Of a stretch of 64,000 nucleotides of DNA, positions 10,176-19,764 are shown in pieces (positions within the stretch are counted from its first letter, which is position 1; every line of letters begins with the position of its first letter). Source of the stretch: Paenarthrobacter aurescens (GTDB lineage Bacteria; Actinomycetota; Actinomycetes; Actinomycetales; Micrococcaceae); contig NZ_JAOEFX010000005.1 in assembly GCF_025421775.1 (NCBI RefSeq), forward strand, positions 310,001 through 374,000, read 5' to 3'. The position numbers and the translations under genes were made by a program. The notes under the pieces are model-generated. The model saw nothing but the letters and a program-made list of their open reading frames with translations, made no database searches and was not told where the DNA came from.

Positions 10176-10384
10176 TACTGATTTTCATCAGCTAAGTTCG
10201 CGTGCCGGCGACACACCTTTGGCACGCAGGAGTGGCCGGTCTGCTTACAATGGCTGGGTCCGGGATTCGGACCCGGCAGCAGGCCGGCCACAACTTTTGC
10301 ACATAAAGCCCGGTATTCCCCTGTGTCTCATGCGGAATGCCGGACCATGTGTGCGCGCCCGCAATCAAGGTCTCAGGGAGCCCA
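10176..10384 (+). promoter_or_regulatory. Upstream region of the ABC permease gene
   Basis: CGTGCC (10201-10206) with GGCACG (10221-10226) could form a weak terminator-like hairpin after serA. A consensus -10 TACAAT lies at 10246-10251 without a clear -35. The transcript would then begin with a small hairpin GGGTCCG-GGATT-CGGACCC (10256-10274) and an untranslated leader of about 125 bases. No known riboswitch was recognised. Confidence 0.45.
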
Positions 10385-13195
10385 ATGAACGCCGTCCAAA
10401 GGTTCATCAGAAGCCGTGTGCTGCTGCTGACCGCGGCCATTTTGATCGTCGCAATGTGCTTGTCCGTCCTCGTCCAAAGCCAGTCGCAGGCTGCTTTGAA
10501 CCGGACAGTGGATGAGAACTCGCGGGGACTCTACGACATCCTGGTCCAGGCTAAGCCGGACCAGGCCCAAGACGGCGACGGCGGTGCACTGATCCAGCCG
10601 GAAATCGCGAACGGCCAGGGTGGCATCAGCTTTGAGCAGCTGGAGAAGATCCGGACCATGGGCCAAACAGCCGTGGCCGCACCCATCAGCCTGGTCTCGC
10701 GCGTATCGCAGAACCTTGAGGCTCCACGCCTCAACGCCATGGACTATCTCGGGTACAACGCGGGCCTTGCCGGCGCAGTGACCGCTGGGGATCCTTCGGC
10801 CATGGATGCCAGCAAGTGGCCTGCCGCAGAATCCGTCTTGTCCGATACCCCCAAGAAGTACCGGTTGACAGCCTCAGCCACAAGCTCCGATGGGGTCAAC
10901 CAGCAGACTCTTTTCAAGACCAGCGCCGAAGGTACCCTGGGCAAAGGCCGCCTGGTCCAGGAGCAGGCCGCTGGTGGTACCAACGTCCGGATCGCCGGTG
11001 CGGACGGCGAAACCGGCATCAAGTTCCCGGCTCCTGCCCTTGGCTCGGAGCATAACCTCTTCAACCTCTCCGTAGCGCTGCCCCTGGCGCCTGAGGTGAC
11101 AGAGTCCGTCGTCGCCGTCGACCCCGCCGCCGAAAGGGCGTTGCTGGGCTCCGCAGGTGACTTCCTGGCGCCGCTGGAGAAGGCCCCGCCGGCCGACGCC
11201 CGCGACGCAGGCGCCATCGGACGCCATTTCGAGAGCCTGTTCACCACCGGCCTCAGCATGGACCAATTGGAAGAAGGCCCCGACTTCCTCGGCGTCAAGC
11301 TCAAGTACTGGGCACCGCTGATGACGCAGTACCAGCAGGCCAAGCGGGACGGGTTGTTGACCGATGATTCCCAGGCCATCCCGCTGATCGTGCGCTCGGG
11401 TACCTCCCTTGACCTGCAGTACTCGGTGAAGATCGAAGAACTTGATGCAAGCGGCAAGGTGGTCAACGAAGTCGGCACCGTGACGCGGTCCCTCGATAAG
11501 GACTACCTCCCGTTCGTCTCAAAGTCCCCGTTTGCCCTCGAATGGCCGGGTTCCACGGACCACAGCAAGCTGCTGGGGAGCACCGCTTCCTTCAGCCAGG
11601 GCCTTTACAACCCTGCCACTTGGAGCACGGCCTTTGCCGCCGCGCCCCAGTACAAGGACGGCGATGAAGCCTCCAACGGCGCATCGGACAAGAGCGCAAC
11701 GCCGGGGGACTGGGTTACAGTCAACCGACTGCCTGAGAAGTCGTCCTTTGGTGCAGCCGTGGACCAGACGCAGCGTAAGCCAGTGGACGAACGGTCCTAC
11801 AGGGAGGACCTGGAGACGGGGAAGAAGCCGGCAGCGCCGCTGCCCATGGTGTACGGCACCTTCGACCCAGCCGATGTCCAGTCTGCAGCCGGGGACGTCA
11901 ACAAGCTTCCCCTGGGCGGCTACGATCCCACTCCCATGACGCTCAGCAAGGACGCTGAGGGCAAGGACGTAGAGGGCACGGAACTGAAGCCTTCGCTGAG
12001 TGCCACCGGTCTGGTCAGCCAGTCCGCCGGCGCCATCACCGATTACTACGGCCTCGCAGCAGCGCGTGGCTATGACACCAACGCCGACGTCATTGACGCC
12101 ATCCGGGTCAAGGCATCCGCAACCGGCAACTGGAAGACGGCCCAGCCTGAGGTCGAGAAGCTGGCGACGCAAATCCGTGAACTCGGGCTTGAAGCCACAG
12201 TCGTGGCCGGTTCCGCCCGCGAAGACGCCAATATCTTCGTCCCCGGCTACAGCAAGGACGACGCCGGCAAGGAATCTCCGCTGGGCACGGTCCAGCAGTC
12301 GTGGGTGCGCCAGGATGCGGCCGACGCTGTCTCCGGATCCCTTACCGGAACCAACATCACCCTTCTCTTCCTGACGCTTCTGGGCGCCACGCTCCTGACC
12401 GGTGCGTCCACGGTCAGCTACATCCGCCAGCGCAGAAGTGAGGCCGGCATCCTCCGGGCCATGGGTTGGACGCAGAAACGCATCCGCTCCTGGGTCCTTG
12501 AGGAGTTTGCCGTGGGGGCAGCAGCCCTCGCCGCAGCAGGTGTGGTGTTGAGCCTGTTGAGCTGGAACATTGCCACCGTGATCGTCTCTGTGACCATGCT
12601 CGTCATTTACAGTGGTGCGGCCCTGCTGGCAGCCCAGCAGTTGCGTCACCGCGTGGTGATTGACCAGGAACCGCAGCACGATGACCGCCTGGTGACCGTG
12701 GATTCGCCGCTGACGTTCGCCAACAGGCAACTCACCACCAACCGGTTCAACTCGGTCTCCCTGGCTGTTGCCGTAGGCGTCTTCGGTGCCGCAGTGGGCG
12801 CGTTGATCGCATTGCTGATCGACATTCCGCGGGCGGCCGGCGCCAGCGCTTTGAGCGGACTGGCTGCCGCCAGTATCGCCTTGCCGAGCGTCATCCTTGC
12901 TGTCTTCGGCGTAGTCGTTGGCCTGCTCCTCACCCTGGTCACCGGGCGTTTCGAACTCCACGCCAAGCGGGAGTACCTCGGTACCCTGCGGGCGATGGGC
13001 TGGAACCCGGACATGCTGGGCCAGGTCCGCTTCTTTGAAAACGCACTTGTAGGCACTGTGGCCCTTCCGCTTGGCGTCCTGGGGGCGCTGGGACTGGGAC
13101 TGCTCCTCGCTCCCTACGCGGCCCTGTGGGCCGGACTGGCCGGTCTCCTGGCCGTAATTTGCTGGATTCCGATTGCAACGAAAGTAGTCAAATGA
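10385..13195 (+). CDS. ABC transporter permease, FtsX/MacB type, with very large extracytoplasmic domain
   Basis: 936 residues from the ATG at 10385, with CAGGGAG eight bases upstream. One membrane segment near residues 12-30 is followed by about 620 residues predicted outside the membrane, rich in Asp/Lys/Gly and without recognised domains, then a cluster of membrane segments starting near residue 657 (TLLFLTLLGATLLTGAS) with FtsX-type sequence such as SEAGILRAMGWTQKRIRSW, and a second one (EYLGTLRAMGWNPDMLG). Such permeases act with a separate ATPase in export, lipoprotein or peptide handling, or mechanotransmission; the substrate cannot be told. The stop overlaps the next gene's start as ATGA, so the ATPase is its partner. 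Confidence 0.85.
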   Translation: MNAVQRFIRSRVLLLTAAILIVAMCLSVLVQSQSQAALNRTVDENSRGLYDILVQAKPDQAQDGDGGALIQPEIANGQGGISFEQLEKIRTMGQTAVAAPISLVSRVSQNLEAPRLNAMDYLGYNAGLAGAVTAGDPSAMDASKWPAAESVLSDTPKKYRLTASATSSDGVNQQTLFKTSAEGTLGKGRLVQEQAAGGTNVRIAGADGETGIKFPAPALGSEHNLFNLSVALPLAPEVTESVVAVDPAAERALLGSAGDFLAPLEKAPPADARDAGAIGRHFESLFTTGLSMDQLEEGPDFLGVKLKYWAPLMTQYQQAKRDGLLTDDSQAIPLIVRSGTSLDLQYSVKIEELDASGKVVNEVGTVTRSLDKDYLPFVSKSPFALEWPGSTDHSKLLGSTASFSQGLYNPATWSTAFAAAPQYKDGDEASNGASDKSATPGDWVTVNRLPEKSSFGAAVDQTQRKPVDERSYREDLETGKKPAAPLPMVYGTFDPADVQSAAGDVNKLPLGGYDPTPMTLSKDAEGKDVEGTELKPSLSATGLVSQSAGAITDYYGLAAARGYDTNADVIDAIRVKASATGNWKTAQPEVEKLATQIRELGLEATVVAGSAREDANIFVPGYSKDDAGKESPLGTVQQSWVRQDAADAVSGSLTGTNITLLFLTLLGATLLTGASTVSYIRQRRSEAGILRAMGWTQKRIRSWVLEEFAVGAAALAAAGVVLSLLSWNIATVIVSVTMLVIYSGAALLAAQQLRHRVVIDQEPQHDDRLVTVDSPLTFANRQLTTNRFNSVSLAVAVGVFGAAVGALIALLIDIPRAAGASALSGLAAASIALPSVILAVFGVVVGLLLTLVTGRFELHAKREYLGTLRAMGWNPDMLGQVRFFENALVGTVALPLGVLGALGLGLLLAPYAALWAGLAGLLAVICWIPIATKVVK

Positions 13196-13947
13196 CTGAC
13201 AAACTCAACCCCGAGCTGACGGCCACCCCGGAATCCACGGAAGAGTCGCTGCAGACCCGAGCCAACACCATTGTGAGGGCAACCGACCACGCAACTCCCT
13301 TGGAGCTGAACCGCGTCACCATCCACTATGGCGGCGACAAGGGCGGTGCCGAGGAAGTCGACGTCGTTGATGACTTCAACCTCACCCTGCACGCTGGTGA
13401 GATGCACTGCATCGCCGGCCGAAGCGGCTCCGGAAAGACCAGCATCCTGACAGTGAGCGCCGGACTGACGCTCCCGACGTCGGGCAAGGTGTTTTGGGAG
13501 GGTGTTCCCCTGGACACCATGGGCGACGACGAGATCGCGGACCGTCGCCGCGCATTGATTGGTTACGTGGACCAGGGCGGAGCCTTGATCGACGGCATGA
13601 GCGCACTGGAGAACGTCCTGCTTCCGGCCGTACCCGATGGCGAAGTTGAACAGCGGACGGAGATGGCCAAGGACCTCCTGGACCTGGTGGGCCTGGGACG
13701 CCGCATGCGTCACCGTCCCGCCCAGCTCTCCGGCGGTGAGCGCCAGCGTGTGGCTATTGCCCGCGCCCTGATCCTGGGCACGCGCGTGCTGGTAGTGGAT
13801 GAGCCCACCGCCAGCCTCGACCGGGCCGCGGCCAACCGCATCATCGGCATTCTGAAGGACACCACCAGCGATGGCATCGCCGTCATGGTGGCTTCCCACG
13901 ACCACGAACTGGTCCGCCTCAGCGATACGCTGACGGAACTTAACTAG
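13192..13947 (+). CDS. ABC transporter ATP-binding protein
   Basis: 251 residues; ATG overlaps the permease stop codon by the ATGA arrangement, so the two are translationally coupled. Walker A AGRSGSGKTS is at residues 75-84, the signature LSGGERQRVAIARAL around 180, and Walker B VLVVDEPTASLD just after, all intact. It is of the MacB/LolD class that powers FtsX-type permeases. The first ~38 residues are an Asp/Glu/Thr-rich extension. Substrate unknown. Confidence 0.9.
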   Translation: MTDKLNPELTATPESTEESLQTRANTIVRATDHATPLELNRVTIHYGGDKGGAEEVDVVDDFNLTLHAGEMHCIAGRSGSGKTSILTVSAGLTLPTSGKVFWEGVPLDTMGDDEIADRRRALIGYVDQGGALIDGMSALENVLLPAVPDGEVEQRTEMAKDLLDLVGLGRRMRHRPAQLSGGERQRVAIARALILGTRVLVVDEPTASLDRAAANRIIGILKDTTSDGIAVMVASHDHELVRLSDTLTELN

Positions 13948-13982
13948 AGCTATTTCATCCCAAAAAAAGGTAACTTCTTAGA

Positions 13983-15542
13983 GTGACGTCTCCAGAGAAA
14001 TCCCCATTCTACATCACCACCGCAATCAGCTACCCCAACGGCGTGCCGCACATTGGCCATGCTTACGAGGTCATTGCGACTGATGCCATGGCGCGTTTCA
14101 AGCGCCTTGACGGCCATGAGGTGTTCTTCATGACCGGAACGGACGAGCACGGACTCAAGATGCAGCAGTCGGCGGAGAAGGAAGGCATCACTGCCAAGCA
14201 GCTCGCCGACCGCAACTCGGCTGCTTTCAAGCAGATGAGCCAGGATCTGGGCATCTCCCATGACCGGTTCATCCGCACCACCGACCAGGACCACTACGCG
14301 GCGTCCCAGGCCATCTGGAAAAAGATGGAAGCCAACGGCGACATCTACCTGTCGAAGTACGAGGGCTGGTACTCCGTCCGTGATGAAGCGTATTACGTCG
14401 AGGACGACACTGTGGTGAAGGATGACGGCCTCCGTTATTCCAAGGAGACGGACACCCTGGTGACGTGGACCGCCGAGGAAAGCTACTTCTTCAGGCTCTC
14501 CGACTACCAGGACAAGCTCCTTGCCCTGTACGAGGCACAGCCTGAGTTCGGCGCCCCGCAGTCCCGCTTCAACGAGGTCATCAGCTTCGTCAAGCGTGGT
14601 CTTGAGGACCTGTCCATCAGCCGCACCACCTTCGACTGGGGTGTTCCTGTTCCCGGCGATGAGAAGCACGTCATGTACGTCTGGGTCGACGCCCTGACCA
14701 ACTACCTGACGGGCGTCGGCTACCCGGATGTCGACTCTGAATCCTTCAAAAAGTTCTGGCCAGCCGACGTCCACGTGATCGGTAAGGACATTTCCCGCTT
14801 CCACGCTATCTACTGGCCGGCGTTCCTGATGAGCGCAGGTCTGGAGCTGCCCCAGCGTGTCATGATCCACGGCTTCCTCACCAACAACGGTGTGAAGATG
14901 TCCAAGTCCCTGGGCAATGTGGTGGCGCCGCAGGATTTCGTGGCTCAGTACGGCCTGGACCAGTGCCGGTACTTCTTCCTCCGCGAAGTTCCCTTTGGTG
15001 CGGATGGCAACTACAACCACGAAGCAATTGTGGGCCGCATGAACTCGGACCTCGCCAACAACTTCGGCAACCTTGCCCAGCGTTCGCTGTCCATGGTCGC
15101 GAAGAACTGCGAAGGCAAGGTTCCCGTCCCCGGGGAGTTCACAGCCGATGACAAGGCATTGCTGGCGCAGGCAGGGGAGTTGCTGGAAACTGCCCGGTCG
15201 GCCTTCGACAAGCAGGAATTCAGCCGTGCCCTGGAAGCAATCTGGACTGTGCTTGGTGACACCAACGCCTACTTTGCCGAACAGGCTCCGTGGGTGCTTC
15301 GCAAGACGGACGTCGACCGCATGAACACGGTCCTCTACGTGACCCTGGAAGTAGTCAGGATCGTGGCGATCCTTGCGCAACCGGTCATGCCGTCGTCGTC
15401 GGCCAAGCTGCTTGAGGTCCTCGGCCAGGGCGAAGGCGAGGCACGCCAGTTCACCGCCATCGCCACTCCGATCGTGGCGGGAACGGAGTTGCCGGCCCCC
15501 GCGCCGGTGTTCCCAAGGTACGAGGAACCCGTCGAGGCCTAA
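13983..15542 (+). CDS. metG: Methionyl-tRNA synthetase
   Basis: 519 residues, GTG start preceded by AAAGGTAA. It charges tRNA-Met with methionine. The class I signatures are present: PHIGH (residues 22-26) and KMSKS (305-309), with the tryptophan-rich [10 protein letters not shown] / [13 protein letters not shown] connective region. It is the short form without a C-terminal tRNA-binding (EMAP-like) domain, usual in actinobacteria. It stands alone between two ABC systems and ends at the bidirectional GCTCTCTCAC hairpin. Confidence 0.96.
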   Translation: MTSPEKSPFYITTAISYPNGVPHIGHAYEVIATDAMARFKRLDGHEVFFMTGTDEHGLKMQQSAEKEGITAKQLADRNSAAFKQMSQDLGISHDRFIRTTDQDHYAASQAIWKKMEANGDIYLSKYEGWYSVRDEAYYVEDDTVVKDDGLRYSKETDTLVTWTAEESYFFRLSDYQDKLLALYEAQPEFGAPQSRFNEVISFVKRGLEDLSISRTTFDWGVPVPGDEKHVMYVWVDALTNYLTGVGYPDVDSESFKKFWPADVHVIGKDISRFHAIYWPAFLMSAGLELPQRVMIHGFLTNNGVKMSKSLGNVVAPQDFVAQYGLDQCRYFFLREVPFGADGNYNHEAIVGRMNSDLANNFGNLAQRSLSMVAKNCEGKVPVPGEFTADDKALLAQAGELLETARSAFDKQEFSRALEAIWTVLGDTNAYFAEQAPWVLRKTDVDRMNTVLYVTLEVVRIVAILAQPVMPSSSAKLLEVLGQGEGEARQFTAIATPIVAGTELPAPAPVFPRYEEPVEA

Positions 15543-15550
15543 GGCTTAGG

Positions 15551-15662
15551 GCGCTCTCTCACGTCCTGCCGTCAAACGCGAAACGCTCTCTCACTTCCTG
15601 CCGGTCCGCTGGCGGGAAGTGAGAGAGCGTTTCTCTTTAAGCGGGATTAGGTGAGAGAGCGT
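15551..15662. repeat. Four copies of the (A/G)CGCTCTCTCAC motif, with an 18-bp hairpin (bidirectional terminator)
   Basis: Between convergent metG and the ABC permease gene, the 12-mer RCGCTCTCTCAC occurs at 15551-15562 and 15583-15594, and inverted at 15619-15630 and 15651-15662. The inner pair forms AAACGCTCTCTCACTTCC (15581-15598) against its exact complement at 15615-15632, 18 bp, with a further GCC/GGC pair in the loop. A T-rich stretch follows on the plus strand. It looks like a terminator serving both genes. The same core recurs at 23449-23676. Confidence 0.8.
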
Positions 15663-15668
15663 TGGTGG

Positions 15669-18137
15669 CTAGGCCGTGGCCAGCCCCTCGACCGGTGACA
15701 AGCGTGCAGCGCGCCGGGCAGGGATCACGGATGCGAGGAGTCCGGCCACCACGGCCACCCCAAAGACCGCTGCCAGCTGCAGCCACGGCACGGCGGGAAC
15801 AACGGTCGCCACGCCGCCCAGGGTTGCTTGCGCCCCCAGCCATCCGTAGACGACGCCCATGCCCGCACCCATGATGGCGGCCACGCCTGCTACGAGCACT
15901 GCCTCGATGGCCAGCATTCCGCGCAGCTGGCCTTTGGTGAGTCCCAGCGCCCTAAGGAGCGAGTTCTCCCGGGTCCGTTCAAGGACCGAAAGGGATAGCG
16001 TGTTGGCCACGCCGATCAAAGCGATCACCACTGCGACACCAAGCAGTCCAGTGACCACCAGCAGGAGCACGTCAATGATGCTGTTGAACGTCACCCGCTC
16101 GATCGCGGCCCCGCTGACGGTACGCTCCTGAACGCCCAACGCTGCGGCGACTTCCTTCTGAATGGCCTGCACCCGTTCCGTGGACACAGAATCGTCCAGT
16201 TTCACCCACACCATGGCAGGCGATTCCGGCAACGGGGCGGCGGAGATGCTGGTGCTTTCGACGAAGGCCGGGACGTGGCGGGTCCGCAAAACCTTGGCGT
16301 CGAGCGAAACGCTGCCGGCCGCCGTCGTGATCGTGGCGGGTCCCTTCGGAGAATCTTCAGGAAGGTACACGGTGCCCGGGACCGGCTTCAGGTTGTTGTC
16401 GCGGAGCACGGATGCAGCATCAGCGGCGGAGAGGCCGTAGATCGTCGTGCCGCCGTCAGGGGTGGTGGTGTCGCTCAGTGATCCCACAGGCTGGAGCAGG
16501 ACCGCGGCGCTGACGCCGTCGAGGGTCCTGATCCTTTCCAGCGCCGGGTTGGGCTCGCCCGAGCCGTCCACTGCTGTCTGGGCTGAAAGGTCCACCGGAT
16601 AGTTCTCCGCCAGGGTGTCGTTGAAAGCCTGCCGGGAGGTCGCCGCGCCCGTCATCATGAGGGACACCAGGGTGACGCCGATCAGCAGCGCTGCCGCGGT
16701 AGCCGAGGTCCGTGCGGGATTGCGCGTGGCGTTGACCGCGGCGAGCTTGCCGGGGACGCCCGCCGGTGCGGCCAGGCGCCCCGCCAAGGACACCACGGTA
16801 GGGATGAACAAGGTGGAGCAGAGCAGGATGCCAACAAATGATGCCGCACCGCCCAACAGTGCAACTGGAAGCGACACGTTCACGCTCCCGTAGACCAGCA
16901 GGGCGGCCCCACCTCCCAAGGCAACCAGGCCCAGGACAAGCCGGACCTTGCCGCGGCGGTTCCGTACGGACGCGTCATCCGCCGGCCGCAAGGCGGCAAG
17001 TGGCGCGACGGCGGTGGCCGCCTTCGCGGGGACCAGCGCCGCGACGACCGTCAACAGGGTCCCGGCCACCAAGCCGGCAATAATGGCCGACGGCGGCACA
17101 GCCAACGTCGCGAAAGCCTGCTCAGGTTGCGACTTGGCCCAGGCGATCAAAGCTGTCATCAGCCCGGTTGCGGCGAGGACGCCCAACACCGAGGAAATGA
17201 AACCAACCACCAGTGCCTCGAGCATGACCGAACCACGGATCTGTGATCGTCCGGCGCCCAGGCAGCGCAGGAGGGCCAGCTCCCTGGTTCGTTGGGCCAC
17301 CAGCACGGAGAACGTGTTGGCCACCACCAGGGTGGAGACAAGGATGGCCACGCCCGCGAAGGCGAGCAGCACAACCGTCAGTTGGTCCTGCCCTGCGCTG
17401 AGCATGGCCACAGTGGACGTGACTTTCTCCTGCGCCGTTTCGAGCACTGGATCAACGGCGCCGGCAGCTTCCATGCGGTGGGTGATGTAATCCTTTGCTG
17501 CGGTGACATCTTCGCCGGGTTTGAGAGCGAACTGGAGTCCTGAGAACCCGGCCCCTGCGTCCTGGACCGCATTCAGCACAGACTCGGAGGCAAGCAACTG
17601 GGCAGCAGACGACGAGAAAGGATCGTTGGTCGCTTGGATCAGGCCCGTAATGGTCACCTTGGCAGTTTTGACCGGTCCGGCACCGTGCAGTTCCAGCGTG
17701 CTGCCGACGGAGAGGCCAAGGTGTTCGGCCGTCTTGACGTCAACGGCTGCTTCCAAGGCACTGGAAGGCATGGATCCGGAGGAGAGGACAGCGCCTTCCA
17801 AGGAAGCGGGGGCCGCATTTCGCAGTCGACCGTACTGCTCACCGCCACCTGCTTCGAACGTCACGTAAGTGGAGCGCTCTGCATAGCTGTCTTTCACTGC
17901 AGGGGAGGTAGCGGCGGCCTCCACGGCAGCTTTGGTAAATGCTTCACCGTTCTTGGACGTGGCAACCAGGTCAGCGTTGCGGTACGCCTCGCCGATGCTC
18001 GCGCCAAGCGATGCATTCGTGCTCGCACCCACCATGAGGGTGGCGGAGAGGAACATGACCGACAACATCACGGCAAGCCCAATGGCTATGAACCGCCGGA
18101 AATGCGTCGTCAATTGGGAAAGGGCAACACGCAACAT
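15669..18137 (-). CDS. ABC transporter permease with two FtsX domains
   Basis: 822 residues from the ATG at 18137, three bases after the stop of its ATPase. An N-terminal membrane segment (about 15-35, FIAIGLAVMLSVMFLSATL) is followed by a MacB-like periplasmic-type domain, a block of membrane segments in the middle (VVLLAFAGVAILVSTLVVAN near residue 255, then FtsX sequence TRELALLRCLGAGRSQI), a second extracytoplasmic domain and a second FtsX block (RENSLLRALGLTKGQLR) at the C-terminus. This fused duplicated layout is typical of actinobacterial drug/peptide exporters of the MacB class. With the ATPase and the two-component genes upstream it probably forms a stress- or antibiotic-responsive export unit; ligand unknown. 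Confidence 0.9.
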   Translation of the reverse strand: MLRVALSQLTTHFRRFIAIGLAVMLSVMFLSATLMVGASTNASLGASIGEAYRNADLVATSKNGEAFTKAAVEAAATSPAVKDSYAERSTYVTFEAGGGEQYGRLRNAAPASLEGAVLSSGSMPSSALEAAVDVKTAEHLGLSVGSTLELHGAGPVKTAKVTITGLIQATNDPFSSSAAQLLASESVLNAVQDAGAGFSGLQFALKPGEDVTAAKDYITHRMEAAGAVDPVLETAQEKVTSTVAMLSAGQDQLTVVLLAFAGVAILVSTLVVANTFSVLVAQRTRELALLRCLGAGRSQIRGSVMLEALVVGFISSVLGVLAATGLMTALIAWAKSQPEQAFATLAVPPSAIIAGLVAGTLLTVVAALVPAKAATAVAPLAALRPADDASVRNRRGKVRLVLGLVALGGGAALLVYGSVNVSLPVALLGGAASFVGILLCSTLFIPTVVSLAGRLAAPAGVPGKLAAVNATRNPARTSATAAALLIGVTLVSLMMTGAATSRQAFNDTLAENYPVDLSAQTAVDGSGEPNPALERIRTLDGVSAAVLLQPVGSLSDTTTPDGGTTIYGLSAADAASVLRDNNLKPVPGTVYLPEDSPKGPATITTAAGSVSLDAKVLRTRHVPAFVESTSISAAPLPESPAMVWVKLDDSVSTERVQAIQKEVAAALGVQERTVSGAAIERVTFNSIIDVLLLVVTGLLGVAVVIALIGVANTLSLSVLERTRENSLLRALGLTKGQLRGMLAIEAVLVAGVAAIMGAGMGVVYGWLGAQATLGGVATVVPAVPWLQLAAVFGVAVVAGLLASVIPARRAARLSPVEGLATA

Positions 18138-18140
18138 GCC

Positions 18141-18935
18141 TCAGGCCCCCAGCTTGCCGAGGGCGGCCAGGACCGAGTCAGCCGTGGGGTCGTGGATCTC
18201 GCCCACCAGTCCACCGTCGCTCATCAGCACCACACGGTCGGCGTAGCTGGCTGCAACGGGATCGTGCGTCACCATGATGATGGTCTGTCCCATCTCCTGG
18301 CTGCTCCGACGGAGCAGCGCAAGGACTTCGCCGCCGGCCCTGGAATCGAGGTTGCCAGTGGGTTCATCACCAAACACGACGTCGGGACGCGTCAGCAGTG
18401 CGCGGGCTACGGCCACGCGCTGTTGCTGGCCCCCGGAAAGCTCATGGGGTCGGTGCTTCAGGCGGTCCTTCAGGCCGAGGGTACTGACAACGGTATCCAG
18501 CCATCCGGCGTCGGCGGTGGTTCCCGCCAAGGCCAGCGGCAGCGTGATGTTCTGCTCGGCTGTCAACGTGGGCACCAGGTTGAATGCCTGGAAGACAAAG
18601 CCGATGCGCTCCCGCCGGAGCGCAGTGAGCTGACGGTCATTGAGTCCCGTGAGTTCCGTGCCACCCAGCACGATCCGTCCGGAGTCGGCCGTATCAAGGC
18701 CGGCAAGGCAATGCATCAGGGTCGACTTGCCCGAACCGGAGGGCCCCATGATGGCCGTGAACTTGCCGGCATCGAAGCTCACCGACACTTCATCCAGGGC
18801 CTTCACGCGGGTATCGGCACGTCCATAGCTTTTGGACAAGGAGAAAGCCTCAACGGCGGGGCGGGCCTGTGCGGCGTCCGATCCTGTGGGACGGTCGGTT
18901 CCAGACGGGTGGGGGAGAGGCGTGAATGTTGTCAT
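18141..18935 (-). CDS. ABC transporter ATP-binding protein (MacB/LolD class)
   Basis: 264 residues. Walker A MGPSGSGKST lies at residues 63-72, signature LSGGQQQRVAVARAL and Walker B VVFGDEPTGNLD follow; the Q-loop region VFQAFNLVPTLTAEQN is the usual one in macrolide/lipoprotein exporters. The start appears leaderless: TAGCGT on the minus strand (18947-18942) ends six bases before the ATG. It lies 112 bases downstream of the response-regulator gene, in the same direction, and should pair with the FtsX permease after it. Confidence 0.92.
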   Translation of the reverse strand: MTTFTPLPHPSGTDRPTGSDAAQARPAVEAFSLSKSYGRADTRVKALDEVSVSFDAGKFTAIMGPSGSGKSTLMHCLAGLDTADSGRIVLGGTELTGLNDRQLTALRRERIGFVFQAFNLVPTLTAEQNITLPLALAGTTADAGWLDTVVSTLGLKDRLKHRPHELSGGQQQRVAVARALLTRPDVVFGDEPTGNLDSRAGGEVLALLRRSSQEMGQTIIMVTHDPVAASYADRVVLMSDGGLVGEIHDPTADSVLAALGKLGA

Positions 18936-19047
18936 GGTTCCACGCTATGCAGCAGACGGGCACTCCTGGATCGGGCCGTGGGTCCATTGTCCGGCAGGCA
19001 GGCTCATACCCTGGTCTGAGCACGGCGCCTGTCCGGCACGTAAATTT

Positions 19048-19761
19048 CTAGGCGCCGGGGGCCACCACGCCTGTCTCGTACGCGATGACAACCACCTGCA
19101 CCCGGTCCCGCGCGCCAAGTTTGGCCAGGATATGCCCCACGTGGGTCTTCACCGTGGCTTCGGACAGAAACAGGCCGGCAGCGATCTCGGGGTTGGATTG
19201 TCCCTGCGCGATCAACTGGAACACTTCACGCTCGCGGGCTGTGAGCCGCTCCACAGCGGCTGCGTGTTCACTCTGCCCGGCGTTCTGTGTCCTGAGGAGG
19301 GGTGCCACGTGGTCCAGCAAGCGGCGGGTGGTTGACGGTGCAATGACGGCGTCTCCGCGGTAGACGGTGCGGATGGCCTCCAGGAGTTCTTCGGGCGGCG
19401 CATCCTTCAGGAGGAAGCCGCTGGCTCCTGCCTGGATTGCGGCAAGGGCGTACTCATCGAGATCGAACGTGGTGAGCACGACGATCTTTATGTCGGCCCG
19501 TTGGGAGCCGGCGGGCTGTTCCGCTGCTTGCTCGAGAATGCGCCGGGTTGCTTCTATGCCGTCCATCCCGGGCATGCGGACATCCATCAGGACCACATCG
19601 GCGGCGGTGGCGCTCAAAGCCTGGACTGCCTCAATCCCGTTGCCTGCCTCGGCAACGACTTCCAGGTCCGGCTGGGAATTGATCAGCATGCCAAAACCCG
19701 AACGGACCAGGTGCTGGTCATCAACCAGGGCCACCCGAATGGGAACAGGAACTTCAGACAT
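19048..19761 (-). CDS. Response regulator, NarL/LuxR family
   Basis: 237 residues. Receiver domain (about 7-130) with acidic pocket Asp14/Asp15, phospho-acceptor Asp60 in VVLMDVRMPGMDG and the conserved Lys in SGFLLKDAPPEEL. The C-terminal LuxR-type HTH begins LTAREREVFQLIAQGQSNPE and contains SEATVKTHVGHILAKLGARD. It is the DNA-binding partner of the histidine kinase whose gene ends four bases before its start. By context it most likely controls the ABC export genes downstream. Confidence 0.93.
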   Translation of the reverse strand: MSEVPVPIRVALVDDQHLVRSGFGMLINSQPDLEVVAEAGNGIEAVQALSATAADVVLMDVRMPGMDGIEATRRILEQAAEQPAGSQRADIKIVVLTTFDLDEYALAAIQAGASGFLLKDAPPEELLEAIRTVYRGDAVIAPSTTRRLLDHVAPLLRTQNAGQSEHAAAVERLTAREREVFQLIAQGQSNPEIAAGLFLSEATVKTHVGHILAKLGARDRVQVVVIAYETGVVAPGA

Positions 19762-19764
19762 GGT

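Noticed and set aside
11519..12961. 480-codon minus-strand open frame within the ABC permease gene
   Set aside because: Antisense shadow of a permease with recognisable FtsX sequence; no protein features of its own.
17634..19019. Long plus-strand open frame of 461 codons opposite the ABC genes
   Set aside because: It is the antisense shadow of clear ABC permease and ATPase genes; composition (Gly/His/Arg-rich) is typical of GC-rich antisense frames.
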